Below are positions 1 to 7,754 of a DNA stretch of 64,000 nucleotides, piece by piece. The stretch spans positions 124,001 to 188,000 of the forward strand of contig NZ_BSPC01000063.1 in assembly GCF_030160835.1 (NCBI RefSeq), in the 5' to 3' direction. A model generated the notes under the pieces. It was not told the DNA's origin. It worked only from the letters and a program-made list of their open reading frames with translations, and searched no databases. The position numbers were made by a program, and so were the translations under genes. The DNA comes from Labrys miyagiensis. GTDB lineage: Bacteria; Pseudomonadota; Alphaproteobacteria; Rhizobiales; Labraceae. Position 1 is the first letter of the stretch. Each line of letters starts with the position of its first letter.

Positions 1-2
1 TC

Positions 3-893
3 GGCCTCGTCACCAAGACCGAGGTCAATCCCTATTTCGTCAAGCTGCGCCAGGCCGCCGAGGCGGAGGCCAAGAAGAAGGGCCTCAAGCTGATCGCCCG
101 CTTCGGCAAGTTCGACGGCGACAATGAAGGCCAGGTCGCGGCCATCGAGGATCTCATCAGCGCCGGCGCCAAGGGCATCCTGGTCACGCCCAACAACTCC
201 ACCGGCATGCTCGGCATCATCAAGAAGGCCCGCGATGCCGGTGTCCTGGTCATCGCCCTCGATACCGCGACCGATCCGGCCGATGCGGTCGATGCCACCT
301 ACGCCACCGACAATTTCGAGGCGGGCGTGAAGCAGGGCGCCTATGCCAAGGCGGCGATGGGCGACAAGAAGCCGATTCTCGCCATGCTGGATGGCACGCC
401 GGGCGGCACTGTCGATACCATGCGGCACAATGGCTATCTGCAGGGCTTCGGCGTCAAGGAAGGTGACCCAGTCATCGTCGGCTCCGCCATCACCAATGGC
501 GCGCAGGACAAGGGCCAGACCGGCATGGAGAACCTCCTGTCGAAAAATGGCGACATCAACGTGGTCTACACCATCAACGAGCCCGCCGCGGCAGGTGGCT
601 ATGCTGCGCTGAAATCCTTCGGCAAGGCCAAGAGCGTGATGCTGACCTCGATCGACGGCGGTTGCGAGGGCGTCAAGAACGTCAAGTCGGGCAAGATCGC
701 CGGCACCGTGATGCAGTTCCCCTACAAGATGGCGGTGGCTGGCGTCGATGCCGTGGCCGAATACGCCAAGTCCGGCAAGAAGCCCACCGGCTTTATCAAC
801 ACCGGCTCGGAACTGATCACCGACAAGCCGATGAAGGGCGTTGATTCCAAGGATACCGCCTGGGGCCTGAAGAACTGCTGGGGCGGAGAGTAA
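3..893 (+). CDS. frcB: Sugar ABC transporter substrate-binding protein (fructose type), 5'-truncated by the window edge
   Basis: Periplasmic sugar-binding protein of a CUT2-type importer. The reading frame is open from base 3, so the signal peptide and first residues lie outside the window. The visible part is a type I periplasmic-binding fold: it opens with GLVTKTEVNPYF, carries a sugar-site segment TPNNSTGM, and ends in the GLKNCWGGE tail I associate with FrcB. The permease and ATPase genes follow on the same strand, giving the frcBCA order known from Sinorhizobium. Fructose, ribose or mannose transport is inferred from family resemblance; other monosaccharides are possible. Confidence 0.88.
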   Translation, partial: GLVTKTEVNPYFVKLRQAAEAEAKKKGLKLIARFGKFDGDNEGQVAAIEDLISAGAKGILVTPNNSTGMLGIIKKARDAGVLVIALDTATDPADAVDATYATDNFEAGVKQGAYAKAAMGDKKPILAMLDGTPGGTVDTMRHNGYLQGFGVKEGDPVIVGSAITNGAQDKGQTGMENLLSKNGDINVVYTINEPAAAGGYAALKSFGKAKSVMLTSIDGGCEGVKNVKSGKIAGTVMQFPYKMAVAGVDAVAEYAKSGKKPTGFINTGSELITDKPMKGVDSKDTAWGLKNCWGGE

Positions 894-895
894 GC

Positions 896-1026
896 GTCAT
901 CCCGTGCGCGCCGCACCATGCAATGGAGCGGCGCGGACACGGGATCGCGAGCCGATAAGACCTCATTCTTTCTGCGGTCCCGGATCTGCGAAGCGTCACT
1001 GCGTGCCGCATCGCGTCCGGGATGAC
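896..1026. repeat. Family B palindromic intergenic repeat, copy 1
   Basis: The 131-bp segment begins with GTCATCCCG (896-904) and ends with its exact reverse complement CGGGATGAC (1018-1026). It sits between frcB and frcC and resembles the copies at 16365-16491 and 60644-60794. An in-frame ATG at 1022 lies inside the terminal repeat, which argues against it as the frcC start. Long foldback repeats of this kind are common between genes in Rhizobiales; any role in mRNA processing inside this operon is inference. Confidence 0.7.
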
Positions 1027-1060
1027 TACGCAATCCTCTTCGCGGCCTCCCGAGGATTTG

Positions 1061-2047
1061 ATGAGTACAACCACGGTTTCATCGCCCGAAAAAGAGCGCA
1101 GCCTGCTCGCACGTATCTTCGCCACACCCTCTGCCGGGCCCTTCCTGGTGCTGGTGGTCTTCTGCGTGATCTTCGCCAGCATCAATGACCGCTTCCTGGC
1201 CCTGCAGAACATTTCGCTCATCCTGCAGCAGACCGTGGTGGTCGGCACGCTGGCAATCGGCCAGACCTTGATCATCCTGACGGCGGGCATCGATCTTGCC
1301 GTTGGCGCGATCTGCGTGCTCGGCACCATCGTTGCCGGCAAGATGGCCGATTCGGGCTATGACCCCGTGCTTTCCATGGCCTTCGCCATCGCGCTGTGCA
1401 CGATGGCCGGCGCCGTGGCAGGCGGCCTGATCAGCGGCCTGAGACTGCCGCCCTTCATCGTCACCCTCGGTACGCTGGGCATCATCACCGCGGCGCTGCG
1501 CCTGATTTCGGCCGGCGGCGCCTTTCCGGTCGACGATGATTTCCTGAGCTGGACCGGCAATGGGGATGCGGTCTACGGCTTCGTGGTGACCTATGGCGTC
1601 ATCGCCATGCTGCTGCTCTACGCCATCGTCTGGTATTTCTTGAACCAAACCAAATGGGGCCGGCACGTCTACGCCATCGGCAACAATCCCGAAGCGGCCC
1701 GGCTGGTCGGTATTCCCGTGCGGCGGCATCTTCTCTCCGTCTATGTGCTGGCTGGCCTTATCTATGGCATCACAGCCTGGCTGGCGCTTGGGCGCATTCC
1801 CAATGCCGATCCGAACTCGCTGCAGACGGCCAATCTCGATTCGATCACGGCCGTGGTCATTGGCGGCACCTCGCTGTTCGGCGGCCGCGGCGGCCTCCTC
1901 GGCACGCTGATCGGCGCATTGATCGTCGGCGTGCTGCGCAACGGCCTGACCCTCGCCGGCATCGATCCGCTCTGGCAGGACCTGATCACCGGTGTGCTGG
2001 TCATCGTGGCCGTGGCCTTCGACCAGCTCTCGCGCGGGAGGCGTTGA
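1061..2047 (+). CDS. frcC: Sugar ABC transporter permease (fructose type)
   Basis: Inner-membrane permease, 328 aa, of the CUT2 (RbsC/FrcC) family. It is strongly hydrophobic along its length, with about 8-10 membrane segments and a C-terminal region containing VVIGGTSLFGGRGG, the conserved segment of this family. I chose ATG 1061 (MSTTTVSS) because GAGG lies five bases upstream; the earlier in-frame ATG at 1022 is inside a dispersed repeat. The stop overlaps the start of frcA by one base, so the two are probably translationally coupled. Confidence 0.88.
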   Translation: MSTTTVSSPEKERSLLARIFATPSAGPFLVLVVFCVIFASINDRFLALQNISLILQQTVVVGTLAIGQTLIILTAGIDLAVGAICVLGTIVAGKMADSGYDPVLSMAFAIALCTMAGAVAGGLISGLRLPPFIVTLGTLGIITAALRLISAGGAFPVDDDFLSWTGNGDAVYGFVVTYGVIAMLLLYAIVWYFLNQTKWGRHVYAIGNNPEAARLVGIPVRRHLLSVYVLAGLIYGITAWLALGRIPNADPNSLQTANLDSITAVVIGGTSLFGGRGGLLGTLIGALIVGVLRNGLTLAGIDPLWQDLITGVLVIVAVAFDQLSRGRR

Positions 2048-2838
2048 TGACACAGGCACCTTCCTCCGAGATCATTCTCGAAGCCCGCAACGTCGTGAAG
2101 AACTATGGCCATGTCACGGCGCTGGACGGCGTGGATTTCGAACTGCGCAAGGGCGAGATCCTGGCCGTCGTCGGCGACAATGGCGCCGGCAAGAGTTCGC
2201 TGATCAAGGCACTCACCGGCGCCTTGAAGCCGGATAGCGGTGAGATCCTGCTCGATGGCCAGGCCGTGCATTTCAAGGGGCCGCTCGATGCGCGCCACCG
2301 CGGCATCGAGACCGTCTACCAGGACCTTGCCGTGGCGCCGGCGCTCGATATCGCCAGCAACCTTTTCCTGGGGCGCGAACTGCGCATGCCCGGCATTTTC
2401 GGCACGGTCTTCCGCCGCCTCGACAAGAAGAAGATGCGGGACGAAGCGCGGAAGGCCATGGCGGAGCTGAAGTTCCGCCTGCCCTCGATCCACAGCGCGG
2501 TGGAATCGCTTTCCGGCGGCCAGCGCCAGGGCGTGGCGGTCGCCCGGGCTGCCCTGTTCGCCAAGAAGCTGGCGATCATGGACGAGCCGACGGCGGCGCT
2601 CGGCGTGCGCGAGACCGGCCAGGTGCTCGAACTGATCAAGGCCATCCGAGACCGCGGCCTGCCCGTCGTGCTGATCAGCCACAACATCCCCAATGTGTTT
2701 GAGCTGGCCGACCGGATCCACATCATGCGCCTGGGCAAGCGGGCGGCCGTGGTCAGCCCGAAGACGCATTCGATGGCCGACGTCGTGGCGATCATGACGG
2801 GCGCGGCCAAGGTCGAGGACTTCGCGAAGAGGGGATGA
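2047..2838 (+). CDS. frcA: Sugar ABC transporter ATP-binding protein (fructose type)
   Basis: Single-domain ABC ATPase of 263 aa that powers the FrcC permease at the cytoplasmic face. Walker A is GDNGAGKSS (about 43-51), the signature is LSGGQRQ and Walker B is LAIMDEP. CUT2 ATPases usually carry two ABC domains (RbsA, about 500 aa); the FrcA type, like this one, has one and presumably works as a homodimer. It starts one base inside the frcC stop. A family A repeat follows the stop codon. Confidence 0.9.
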   Translation: MTQAPSSEIILEARNVVKNYGHVTALDGVDFELRKGEILAVVGDNGAGKSSLIKALTGALKPDSGEILLDGQAVHFKGPLDARHRGIETVYQDLAVAPALDIASNLFLGRELRMPGIFGTVFRRLDKKKMRDEARKAMAELKFRLPSIHSAVESLSGGQRQGVAVARAALFAKKLAIMDEPTAALGVRETGQVLELIKAIRDRGLPVVLISHNIPNVFELADRIHIMRLGKRAAVVSPKTHSMADVVAIMTGAAKVEDFAKRG

Positions 2839-2849
2839 CCGGGAGTTCC

Positions 2850-2934
2850 CTGGGATCGCAGGCATCCTGTCCGCTCTTCCCTTGTAGTCAGGTGTATCGT
2901 TTCCAAGAGGCGGACAAGATGTCCGCGCTCCCAG
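2850..2934. repeat. Family A repeat, head-to-head pair
   Basis: Two copies of the GCGGACAnnnTGTCCGC element face each other. The left half (2850-2879) is degenerate, with GCAGGCATCCTGTCCGC. The right half (2905-2934) is perfect and ends in GTCCGCGCTCCCAG. The outer ends CTGGGA and TCCCAG also pair, so the whole can fold as one long hairpin with two side hairpins. It starts 11 bases after the frcA stop and may act as a transcript 3' end. Confidence 0.75.
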
Positions 2935-2994
2935 TGTTTTCCACGCCAAATCCGCTTGACGTCCCTCGCCCGCGAGCCCCATATCCGGCGCGTG

Positions 2995-3996
2995 ATGATT
3001 TCTGACAAACCTGCGCTCAAGATCCTGCTCTGCTCCCCCCGTGGCTTCTGCGCCGGCGTGGTGCGAGCCATTGACGCCGTCGAGCAAGCTCTCAAGATCT
3101 ATGGCCCGCCGGTCTATGTGCGCCATGAGATCGTGCACAACAAATATGTCGTCGAGAGTCTCAAGGCAAAGGGCGCGATCTTCGTCGAGGAGCTCGACGA
3201 GGTGCCGCAGACGCGGGCGCCGGTGATCTTCTCGGCCCATGGCGTGGCCAAATCCGTGCCGTCAGCCGCCGAGAGCCGCAGTCTCTTCGCCATCGACGCC
3301 ACCTGCCCGCTGGTGACTAAGGTGCACCGCGAGGCCGAGATCCATCACAAGCGCGGCCGCGAGATCGTGCTGGTCGGCCATCGCGGCCATCCGGAAGTGG
3401 TCGGCACTATGGGCCAACTCCCCGATGGCGCCGTGCGCCTGATCGAAACGGTCGCCGATGTCGCCGCCTTTGCGCCGGCCAATCCGGAGGCGCTCGCCTT
3501 CGTCACCCAGACCACGCTTTCCGTGGACGATACCCGCGACATCGTCGACGCCCTCAAAGCGCGTTTCCCGGGCATCGTCGGCCCGCACAAGGAAGACATC
3601 TGCTACGCCACCACCAACCGCCAGGAAGCGGTGAAGGCGGTGGCGCCGCAAGTCGAAGGCTTCATCGTGGTGGGCGCGCCCAATTCCTCCAATTCGCAGC
3701 GCCTGCGCGAGGTCGCCGAACGCTCCGGCTGTACCGTCGCCGAGCTGGTGCAGCGCGGCTGCGACATCGACTGGAGCCGCTTCGGCAATCTGAAATCGCT
3801 CGGCGTCGCCGCCGGCGCCTCGGCCCCCGAGATCCTGGTCGAGGAGGTCATAGACGCCTTCGCCGAGCGCTACGCCATCACGGTCGAGACCGTGTCGACG
3901 GCCGATGAGAGCGTATTCTTCCCCCTGCCAAGAGATCTGAGAACGGGGGATCCGAGGACCGGCGATGTACGGCAGCCTGAGAGCGTGGCGCGCTGA
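2995..3996 (+). CDS. ispH: 4-hydroxy-3-methylbut-2-enyl diphosphate reductase
   Basis: Last enzyme of the MEP isoprenoid pathway, reducing HMBPP to IPP and DMAPP with a cytosolic Fe-S cluster; 333 aa, normal for the family. The three cluster cysteines are visible in GFCAG (C19), DATCPLV (C104) and [10 protein letters not shown] (C203), and the substrate histidines in VRHEIVHN and [11 protein letters not shown] 2995 is preferred over the in-frame ATG at 2956 because LytB proteins begin close to this cysteine segment. The stop overlaps the thrB start (ATGA-type junction). Confidence 0.95.
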   Translation: MISDKPALKILLCSPRGFCAGVVRAIDAVEQALKIYGPPVYVRHEIVHNKYVVESLKAKGAIFVEELDEVPQTRAPVIFSAHGVAKSVPSAAESRSLFAIDATCPLVTKVHREAEIHHKRGREIVLVGHRGHPEVVGTMGQLPDGAVRLIETVADVAAFAPANPEALAFVTQTTLSVDDTRDIVDALKARFPGIVGPHKEDICYATTNRQEAVKAVAPQVEGFIVVGAPNSSNSQRLREVAERSGCTVAELVQRGCDIDWSRFGNLKSLGVAAGASAPEILVEEVIDAFAERYAITVETVSTADESVFFPLPRDLRTGDPRTGDVRQPESVAR

Positions 3997-4961
3997 TGGC
4001 CGTCTATACCGAAGTCAATGACGAGGATCTCGCCGGATTCGTCGCCCAATACGACATTGGCGGCGTGCTCGCCTGCAAGGGCATCGCCGAGGGTGTCGAG
4101 AATACCAATTACATCCTGCGCACCGAGAAGGGTGCCTACATCCTCACGCTCTACGAGAAGCGGGTCGATCGCACGGACCTGCCTTTCTTCATGGAGCTGA
4201 TGGAACATCTGTCGAAAAGCGGCGTGACCTGCCCGACGCCGATCCACCGGCGCGACGGCAAGGTGCTGGGCGAGCTTGCGGGGCGCCCGGCGGCGATCAT
4301 CTCCTTCCTCGAAGGCGTTTGGATCAAGCGGCCCAGTGTCGAGCATTGCGGCGCCGTGGGTCGGGCGCTTGGCGCCATGCACAACGCGACCCTCTCCTTT
4401 CCGATGAGCCGGCCGAATTCCCTCTCGCTCGCAGGCTGGCTGGCGCTTGCCAGGCAGGCTGATGGCCGCGCCGACAGCGTGCTGCAGGGCCTTACGGCCA
4501 CCATTGCCGACGAACTGGCCTTCCACGAGCAGCATTGGCCGCGGGGGCTGCCCACCGGCGTCATCCATGCCGATCTCTTCCCGGACAATGTCTTCTTTCT
4601 GAAGGGCAAGCTGTCGGGCCTGATCGATTTCTATTTCGCCTGCAGCGACATCCTCGCCTATGACGTGGCCGTATGCCTGAACGCCTGGTGCTTCGAGCCT
4701 GATCACGCCTATAATGCCACCAAGGGCAGGGCACTCCTGGCCGGCTATCGCGCCGTCAGGCCGCTGTCGGACGCAGAGATGAATGCCATGCCCATCCTGG
4801 CGCGTGGTTCGGCCCTGCGCTTCATGCTGACGCGCCTGGTCGATTGGCTCAACGTGCCACCGGGCGCCATGGTCAAGCCGAAGGACCCGCTCGAATATTG
4901 GAAGAAGCTGCGCTTCCATCAGCGCGTCTCGAGCCCGGCCGAATACGGATTCGACCTATGA
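3996..4961 (+). CDS. thrB: Homoserine kinase (choline-kinase-fold type)
   Basis: Phosphorylates homoserine for threonine synthesis. At 321 aa it belongs to the alphaproteobacterial ThrB family with an aminoglycoside-phosphotransferase fold, not the GHMP type of E. coli. The catalytic loop is [14 protein letters not shown] and the metal aspartate lies in GLIDFYFAC. It overlaps ispH by one base and rnhA by four, so the three genes are probably co-translated. Threonine synthase is encoded separately at 14.9 kb. Confidence 0.94.
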   Translation: MAVYTEVNDEDLAGFVAQYDIGGVLACKGIAEGVENTNYILRTEKGAYILTLYEKRVDRTDLPFFMELMEHLSKSGVTCPTPIHRRDGKVLGELAGRPAAIISFLEGVWIKRPSVEHCGAVGRALGAMHNATLSFPMSRPNSLSLAGWLALARQADGRADSVLQGLTATIADELAFHEQHWPRGLPTGVIHADLFPDNVFFLKGKLSGLIDFYFACSDILAYDVAVCLNAWCFEPDHAYNATKGRALLAGYRAVRPLSDAEMNAMPILARGSALRFMLTRLVDWLNVPPGAMVKPKDPLEYWKKLRFHQRVSSPAEYGFDL

Positions 4962-5431
4962 CCGAAAAGAGAGTGACGCTCTATACGGACGGCGCCTGCT
5001 CGGGCAATCCCGGTCCGGGCGGCTGGGGTGCGATCCTGATGTTCGGCGATCACCGCAAGACGCTGAAGGGCGGGGCGCTGGAGACCACCAACAACCGCAT
5101 GGAGCTGCAGGCGGCGATCGAGGGGCTGGAGGCGCTGAAGCGCGGCTGCGCCGTCGACCTGCATACGGACAGCCAATATGTGAAGAACGGCATCACCGGC
5201 TGGATCCATGGCTGGAAGCGCAATGGCTGGCGCACCGCCGACAAGAAGCCGGTGAAGAACGAGGATCTCTGGCGCAGGCTCGATGTCGCGCTCGAGCGCC
5301 ACGAAGTGGAGTTCCACTGGGTGAAGGGCCATGCCGGCCACCCCCTGAACGAGGAGGCCGACCTTCTGGCCCGCGAGGGCATGGCGCCCTATCTGCAGGA
5401 AAAGCGGGACAGGGCGGCAGCACTGTCGTAG
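4958..5431 (+). CDS. rnhA: Ribonuclease HI
   Basis: Cleaves the RNA strand of RNA-DNA hybrids, removing primers and R-loops. At 157 aa it has the E. coli size, and the active site is complete: D11 in [12 protein letters not shown]49 in NNRMEL, D71 in HTDSQYV, H125 in KGHAGH and D135 in NEEADLLA, each one residue later than in E. coli RNase HI. ATG 4958 overlaps the thrB stop by four bases; a longer in-frame start at 4844 would lie inside thrB. Family A repeats start immediately after the stop. Confidence 0.96.
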   Translation: MTEKRVTLYTDGACSGNPGPGGWGAILMFGDHRKTLKGGALETTNNRMELQAAIEGLEALKRGCAVDLHTDSQYVKNGITGWIHGWKRNGWRTADKKPVKNEDLWRRLDVALERHEVEFHWVKGHAGHPLNEEADLLAREGMAPYLQEKRDRAAALS

Positions 5432-5602
5432 TCGGGACCGCGGACATCTTGTCCGCTCTTGGAACCGCGGCGTATGTGGAAAGGAAGAGCGGACAGGATG
5501 TCCGCGCACCCGGGGATCCTGGGACCGCCGGCTTTCCAGCCGGCTCTTCGAAACGTTGCGGCTGGGCATAGGAAGAGCGGACAGGATGTCCGCGCTCCCA
5601 GG
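5432..5602. repeat. Family A repeat cluster, four half-elements
   Basis: Four successive elements fill the gap between the convergent rnhA and peroxiredoxin genes: 5434-5460 (ccGCGGACATCTTGTCCGCtctt), its inverted partner at about 5484-5512, a variant at about 5518-5549 built on CCGGC...GCCGGC, and an inverted copy at about 5573-5602. The first begins right after the rnhA stop and the last ends three bases before the peroxiredoxin stop, so transcripts from either side enter a hairpin. The alternating orientation is like the BIME mosaics of REP sequences. Confidence 0.8.
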
Positions 5603-5605
5603 AAA

Positions 5606-6100
5606 TTACAGCGCCTGCAGGATCGTGTCCGCGCCGGAAATGTCCAGCTTGCCGCCGTCGTCGAGATTGAGCACCTTCACCACGCCGTCATCGACCAGCA
5701 TGGCGTAGCGCTGCGAACGCACGCCGAGGCCAGCGGCGACGCGGTCGAGTTCCATGCCGGTTGCCTTGGCGAAGTCGCCACTGCCGTCGGCCAGGAATTC
5801 GATCTTGCCAAGGCCACCGGTCGCCTTGGCCCAGGCGTCCATCACAAACACGTCGTTGACGGCGGTCACCGCCACGGTATCGACGCCCTTGGCCTTGAAG
5901 GCATCGTAATGCTCCAGATAGCCAGGCAGGTGGTTGCGGTGGCAGGTCGGCGTGAAGGCGCCGGGAACGGCGAACAGCACCACTTTCTTGCCGCCGAAAA
6001 TATCGGAAGTGCTCCTGGGTGCGGGCTGGTCCTGCGTCACGACGCGGAACGTCACTTCGGGAAGCTTGTCGCCGGGCTTGATCGTCACGTGAGTCTCCAT
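5606..6100 (-). CDS. Peroxiredoxin, Prx5-type redoxin
   Basis: Thiol peroxidase of 164 aa in the AhpC/TSA superfamily, Prx5 branch, expected to reduce hydrogen and organic peroxides in the cytoplasm. The peroxidatic cysteine is C53 in PGAFTPTCHRNHLPG. No other cysteine is present, so it should work as a 1-Cys enzyme that needs an external thiol, plausibly glutathione (gshA is in this window) or glutaredoxin. It is convergent with rnhA. Alternative name: glutathione-dependent or hybrid-type peroxiredoxin. Confidence 0.9.
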   Translation of the reverse strand: METHVTIKPGDKLPEVTFRVVTQDQPAPRSTSDIFGGKKVVLFAVPGAFTPTCHRNHLPGYLEHYDAFKAKGVDTVAVTAVNDVFVMDAWAKATGGLGKIEFLADGSGDFAKATGMELDRVAAGLGVRSQRYAMLVDDGVVKVLNLDDGGKLDISGADTILQAL

Positions 6101-6120
6101 GGGGAAGAATTGTCGTGGGG

Positions 6121-6945
6121 TTACGGCAACCGATATAGGCTCTCGACGCTGCCCTCGCCAGTCGAGAGCGTGAAGCGAAGTTCATTTCCGCTCAACGTGG
6201 CATCCTTGGGCAGGCCGTCGAGCTGCAACACGAACTGCTTAGGATTGGCCTTGTCGGCCCCTGGCGCGAGGTTCGGCATCGGCAGATACCATTTTAGCGG
6301 CGCTTCCACGAAAAGCGAGGCGGCGGACGCTGCCTTGACGTCGATGGTCAGCGTGGCAGGCTTGGTCGAGGTGTCGAGCGTGACCTTGCTGATGGCAGGG
6401 CTCTCTTGCGCACCGATCGCTGCGAGCTTCGGGACGTGCTTCACCGCTTCGGCAATGGCGTCTGCCCCTTCGCCGCCTTGCGTTCCCGGGGCCAAGGTGA
6501 GGTCGGCGCTACCCTTGGCGGGCACGCAGATCTCATGGCAGATGGCATAGTCCAGCGCCAGCGACAGGCGGACGGGCTTGGCCGGATCTGCTGCCGTCAC
6601 CTTCAGGGGCAGCACGACATCGCCCCTGTACACTGCCGAGGAGCCGCCTTCGTCGTCCAAGCGCGTCGGAGCGGGCCAGAGCACGGTCACGCTGCTGAGG
6701 TTTTCGGATTTCGACCAGTCGAAACTCGGGGGAATGCCGGCATCACCGGGGTTGCGCCAATAGGTTTTCCAGCCTTCATCCAGCTTTATCTCCAGGCCGG
6801 CGGGCCCATTGCCGGGTGCGTTGCCCGGCAACAGGCGCATAGCCGCGCCATCGACGGCGGACCATGGCGAGGCTTCGCCGGCGAGGGTGGCGGCGGGAAG
6901 CCCGGCAAGAGCCAGGACGAGGGCTGGTAGAATGAGGTTACGCAT
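6121..6945 (-). CDS. Secreted DsbD N-terminal-domain protein
   Basis: Predicted periplasmic protein of 274 aa resembling the N-terminal domain of DsbD/ScsB thiol-disulfide reductases. It has a signal peptide (MRNLILPALVLALAGLPAATLA) and a cysteine pair in YAICHEICVP (C136, C140). There are no transmembrane electron-carrier segments and no C-terminal thioredoxin domain, so it is a stand-alone domain. ATG 6945 is chosen because the signal peptide starts there and AGGA lies just upstream; upstream in-frame ATGs add a non-signal extension. The electron donor is unknown. Confidence 0.75.
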   Translation of the reverse strand: MRNLILPALVLALAGLPAATLAGEASPWSAVDGAAMRLLPGNAPGNGPAGLEIKLDEGWKTYWRNPGDAGIPPSFDWSKSENLSSVTVLWPAPTRLDDEGGSSAVYRGDVVLPLKVTAADPAKPVRLSLALDYAICHEICVPAKGSADLTLAPGTQGGEGADAIAEAVKHVPKLAAIGAQESPAISKVTLDTSTKPATLTIDVKAASAASLFVEAPLKWYLPMPNLAPGADKANPKQFVLQLDGLPKDATLSGNELRFTLSTGEGSVESLYRLP

Positions 6946-7129
6946 TAGTCCTGGGTCGAGATTCGAAAGGAGCATCCATCGAGACGGATAACTGCGAATG
7001 GTCAATAGCGCCAGGCACGAAGGCGTGACATTGTCGTGAGGCCGGTCGCCAAAGAGTGGATGGGTCTTCGCCACGGTTGACCAAAATTATGCCTTAACAA
7101 AGCCAGTTCGATGCGGCACGATTGCGGCC

Positions 7130-7744
7130 ATGAGGCGCTATGTTCCCTTCGGCGATGATTCTTCCGGCGGATTTCTCGACGGTAAGATGCTCGTGGCCAC
7201 ACCGGTCCTCCAGCATGACGAACGCTTCGCCCGCACCGTGATCTATGTCTGCGCCCATTCGGCCGAAGGCGCGATGGGCATCGTGGTGAACCAGCCGGCC
7301 AAGAACATCAAGTTTCCAGACCTCCTCAAGCAGCTCGGCGTGATCGAGGGCCTGGCGGACCTCAGGGCACCGCGCGGCCAGCCGATCCGCATCGTCAATG
7401 GCGGGCCCGTCGAATCGGGCAGGGGGTTCGTGCTTCACACCAATGATGTCGTCATCGACAATTCGACCATGCAGATCGAGGACAATATCTGCCTGACGGC
7501 GACCCTCGACATCCTGCGCTCCATCGCGCTCGGCGAGGGGCCGGAGAAGGCGCTGCTGGCGCTGGGCTATGCCGGCTGGCAGCCAGGGCAGCTCGAACGC
7601 GAGATCCAGGCCAATGGCTGGCTGCATTGCGACGCCGATCCGGCGCTGCTGTTCGATGCAGATGTCGATACGAAATATCTGCGGGCTTTGAAGAAGCTCG
7701 GCATCGAGCCGGGAATGTTCTCGCCCGAAGCGGGACACGCGTAG
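7130..7744 (+). CDS. YqgE/AlgH family protein
   Basis: Member of the UPF0301 (AlgH/YqgE) family, 204 aa, with the family segments [10 protein letters not shown] near the N-terminus, [10 protein letters not shown] and a GGPVE-containing loop. The molecular function is still unsettled; in Pseudomonas algH is named for an effect on alginate regulation. It diverges from the DsbD-like gene across 184 bases and converges with the GGDEF/EAL gene 10 bases downstream. Confidence 0.88.
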   Translation: MRRYVPFGDDSSGGFLDGKMLVATPVLQHDERFARTVIYVCAHSAEGAMGIVVNQPAKNIKFPDLLKQLGVIEGLADLRAPRGQPIRIVNGGPVESGRGFVLHTNDVVIDNSTMQIEDNICLTATLDILRSIALGEGPEKALLALGYAGWQPGQLEREIQANGWLHCDADPALLFDADVDTKYLRALKKLGIEPGMFSPEAGHA

Positions 7745-7754
7745 CGCTCCCAGC

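Noticed and set aside
1022-1060. ATG 1022 as the start of frcC
   Set aside because: It lies in the terminal inverted repeat of a dispersed element; ATG 1061 has a good ribosome site.
1079-3240. Long antisense open frames opposite the frcC and frcA genes
   Set aside because: They are mirror frames produced by the GC-rich codon pattern of the sense genes; they have no ribosome sites or recognisable domains.
5459-6550. A 363-codon plus-strand frame over the peroxiredoxin and DsbD-like genes
   Set aside because: It begins inside family A repeats and is entirely antisense to two well-supported genes.
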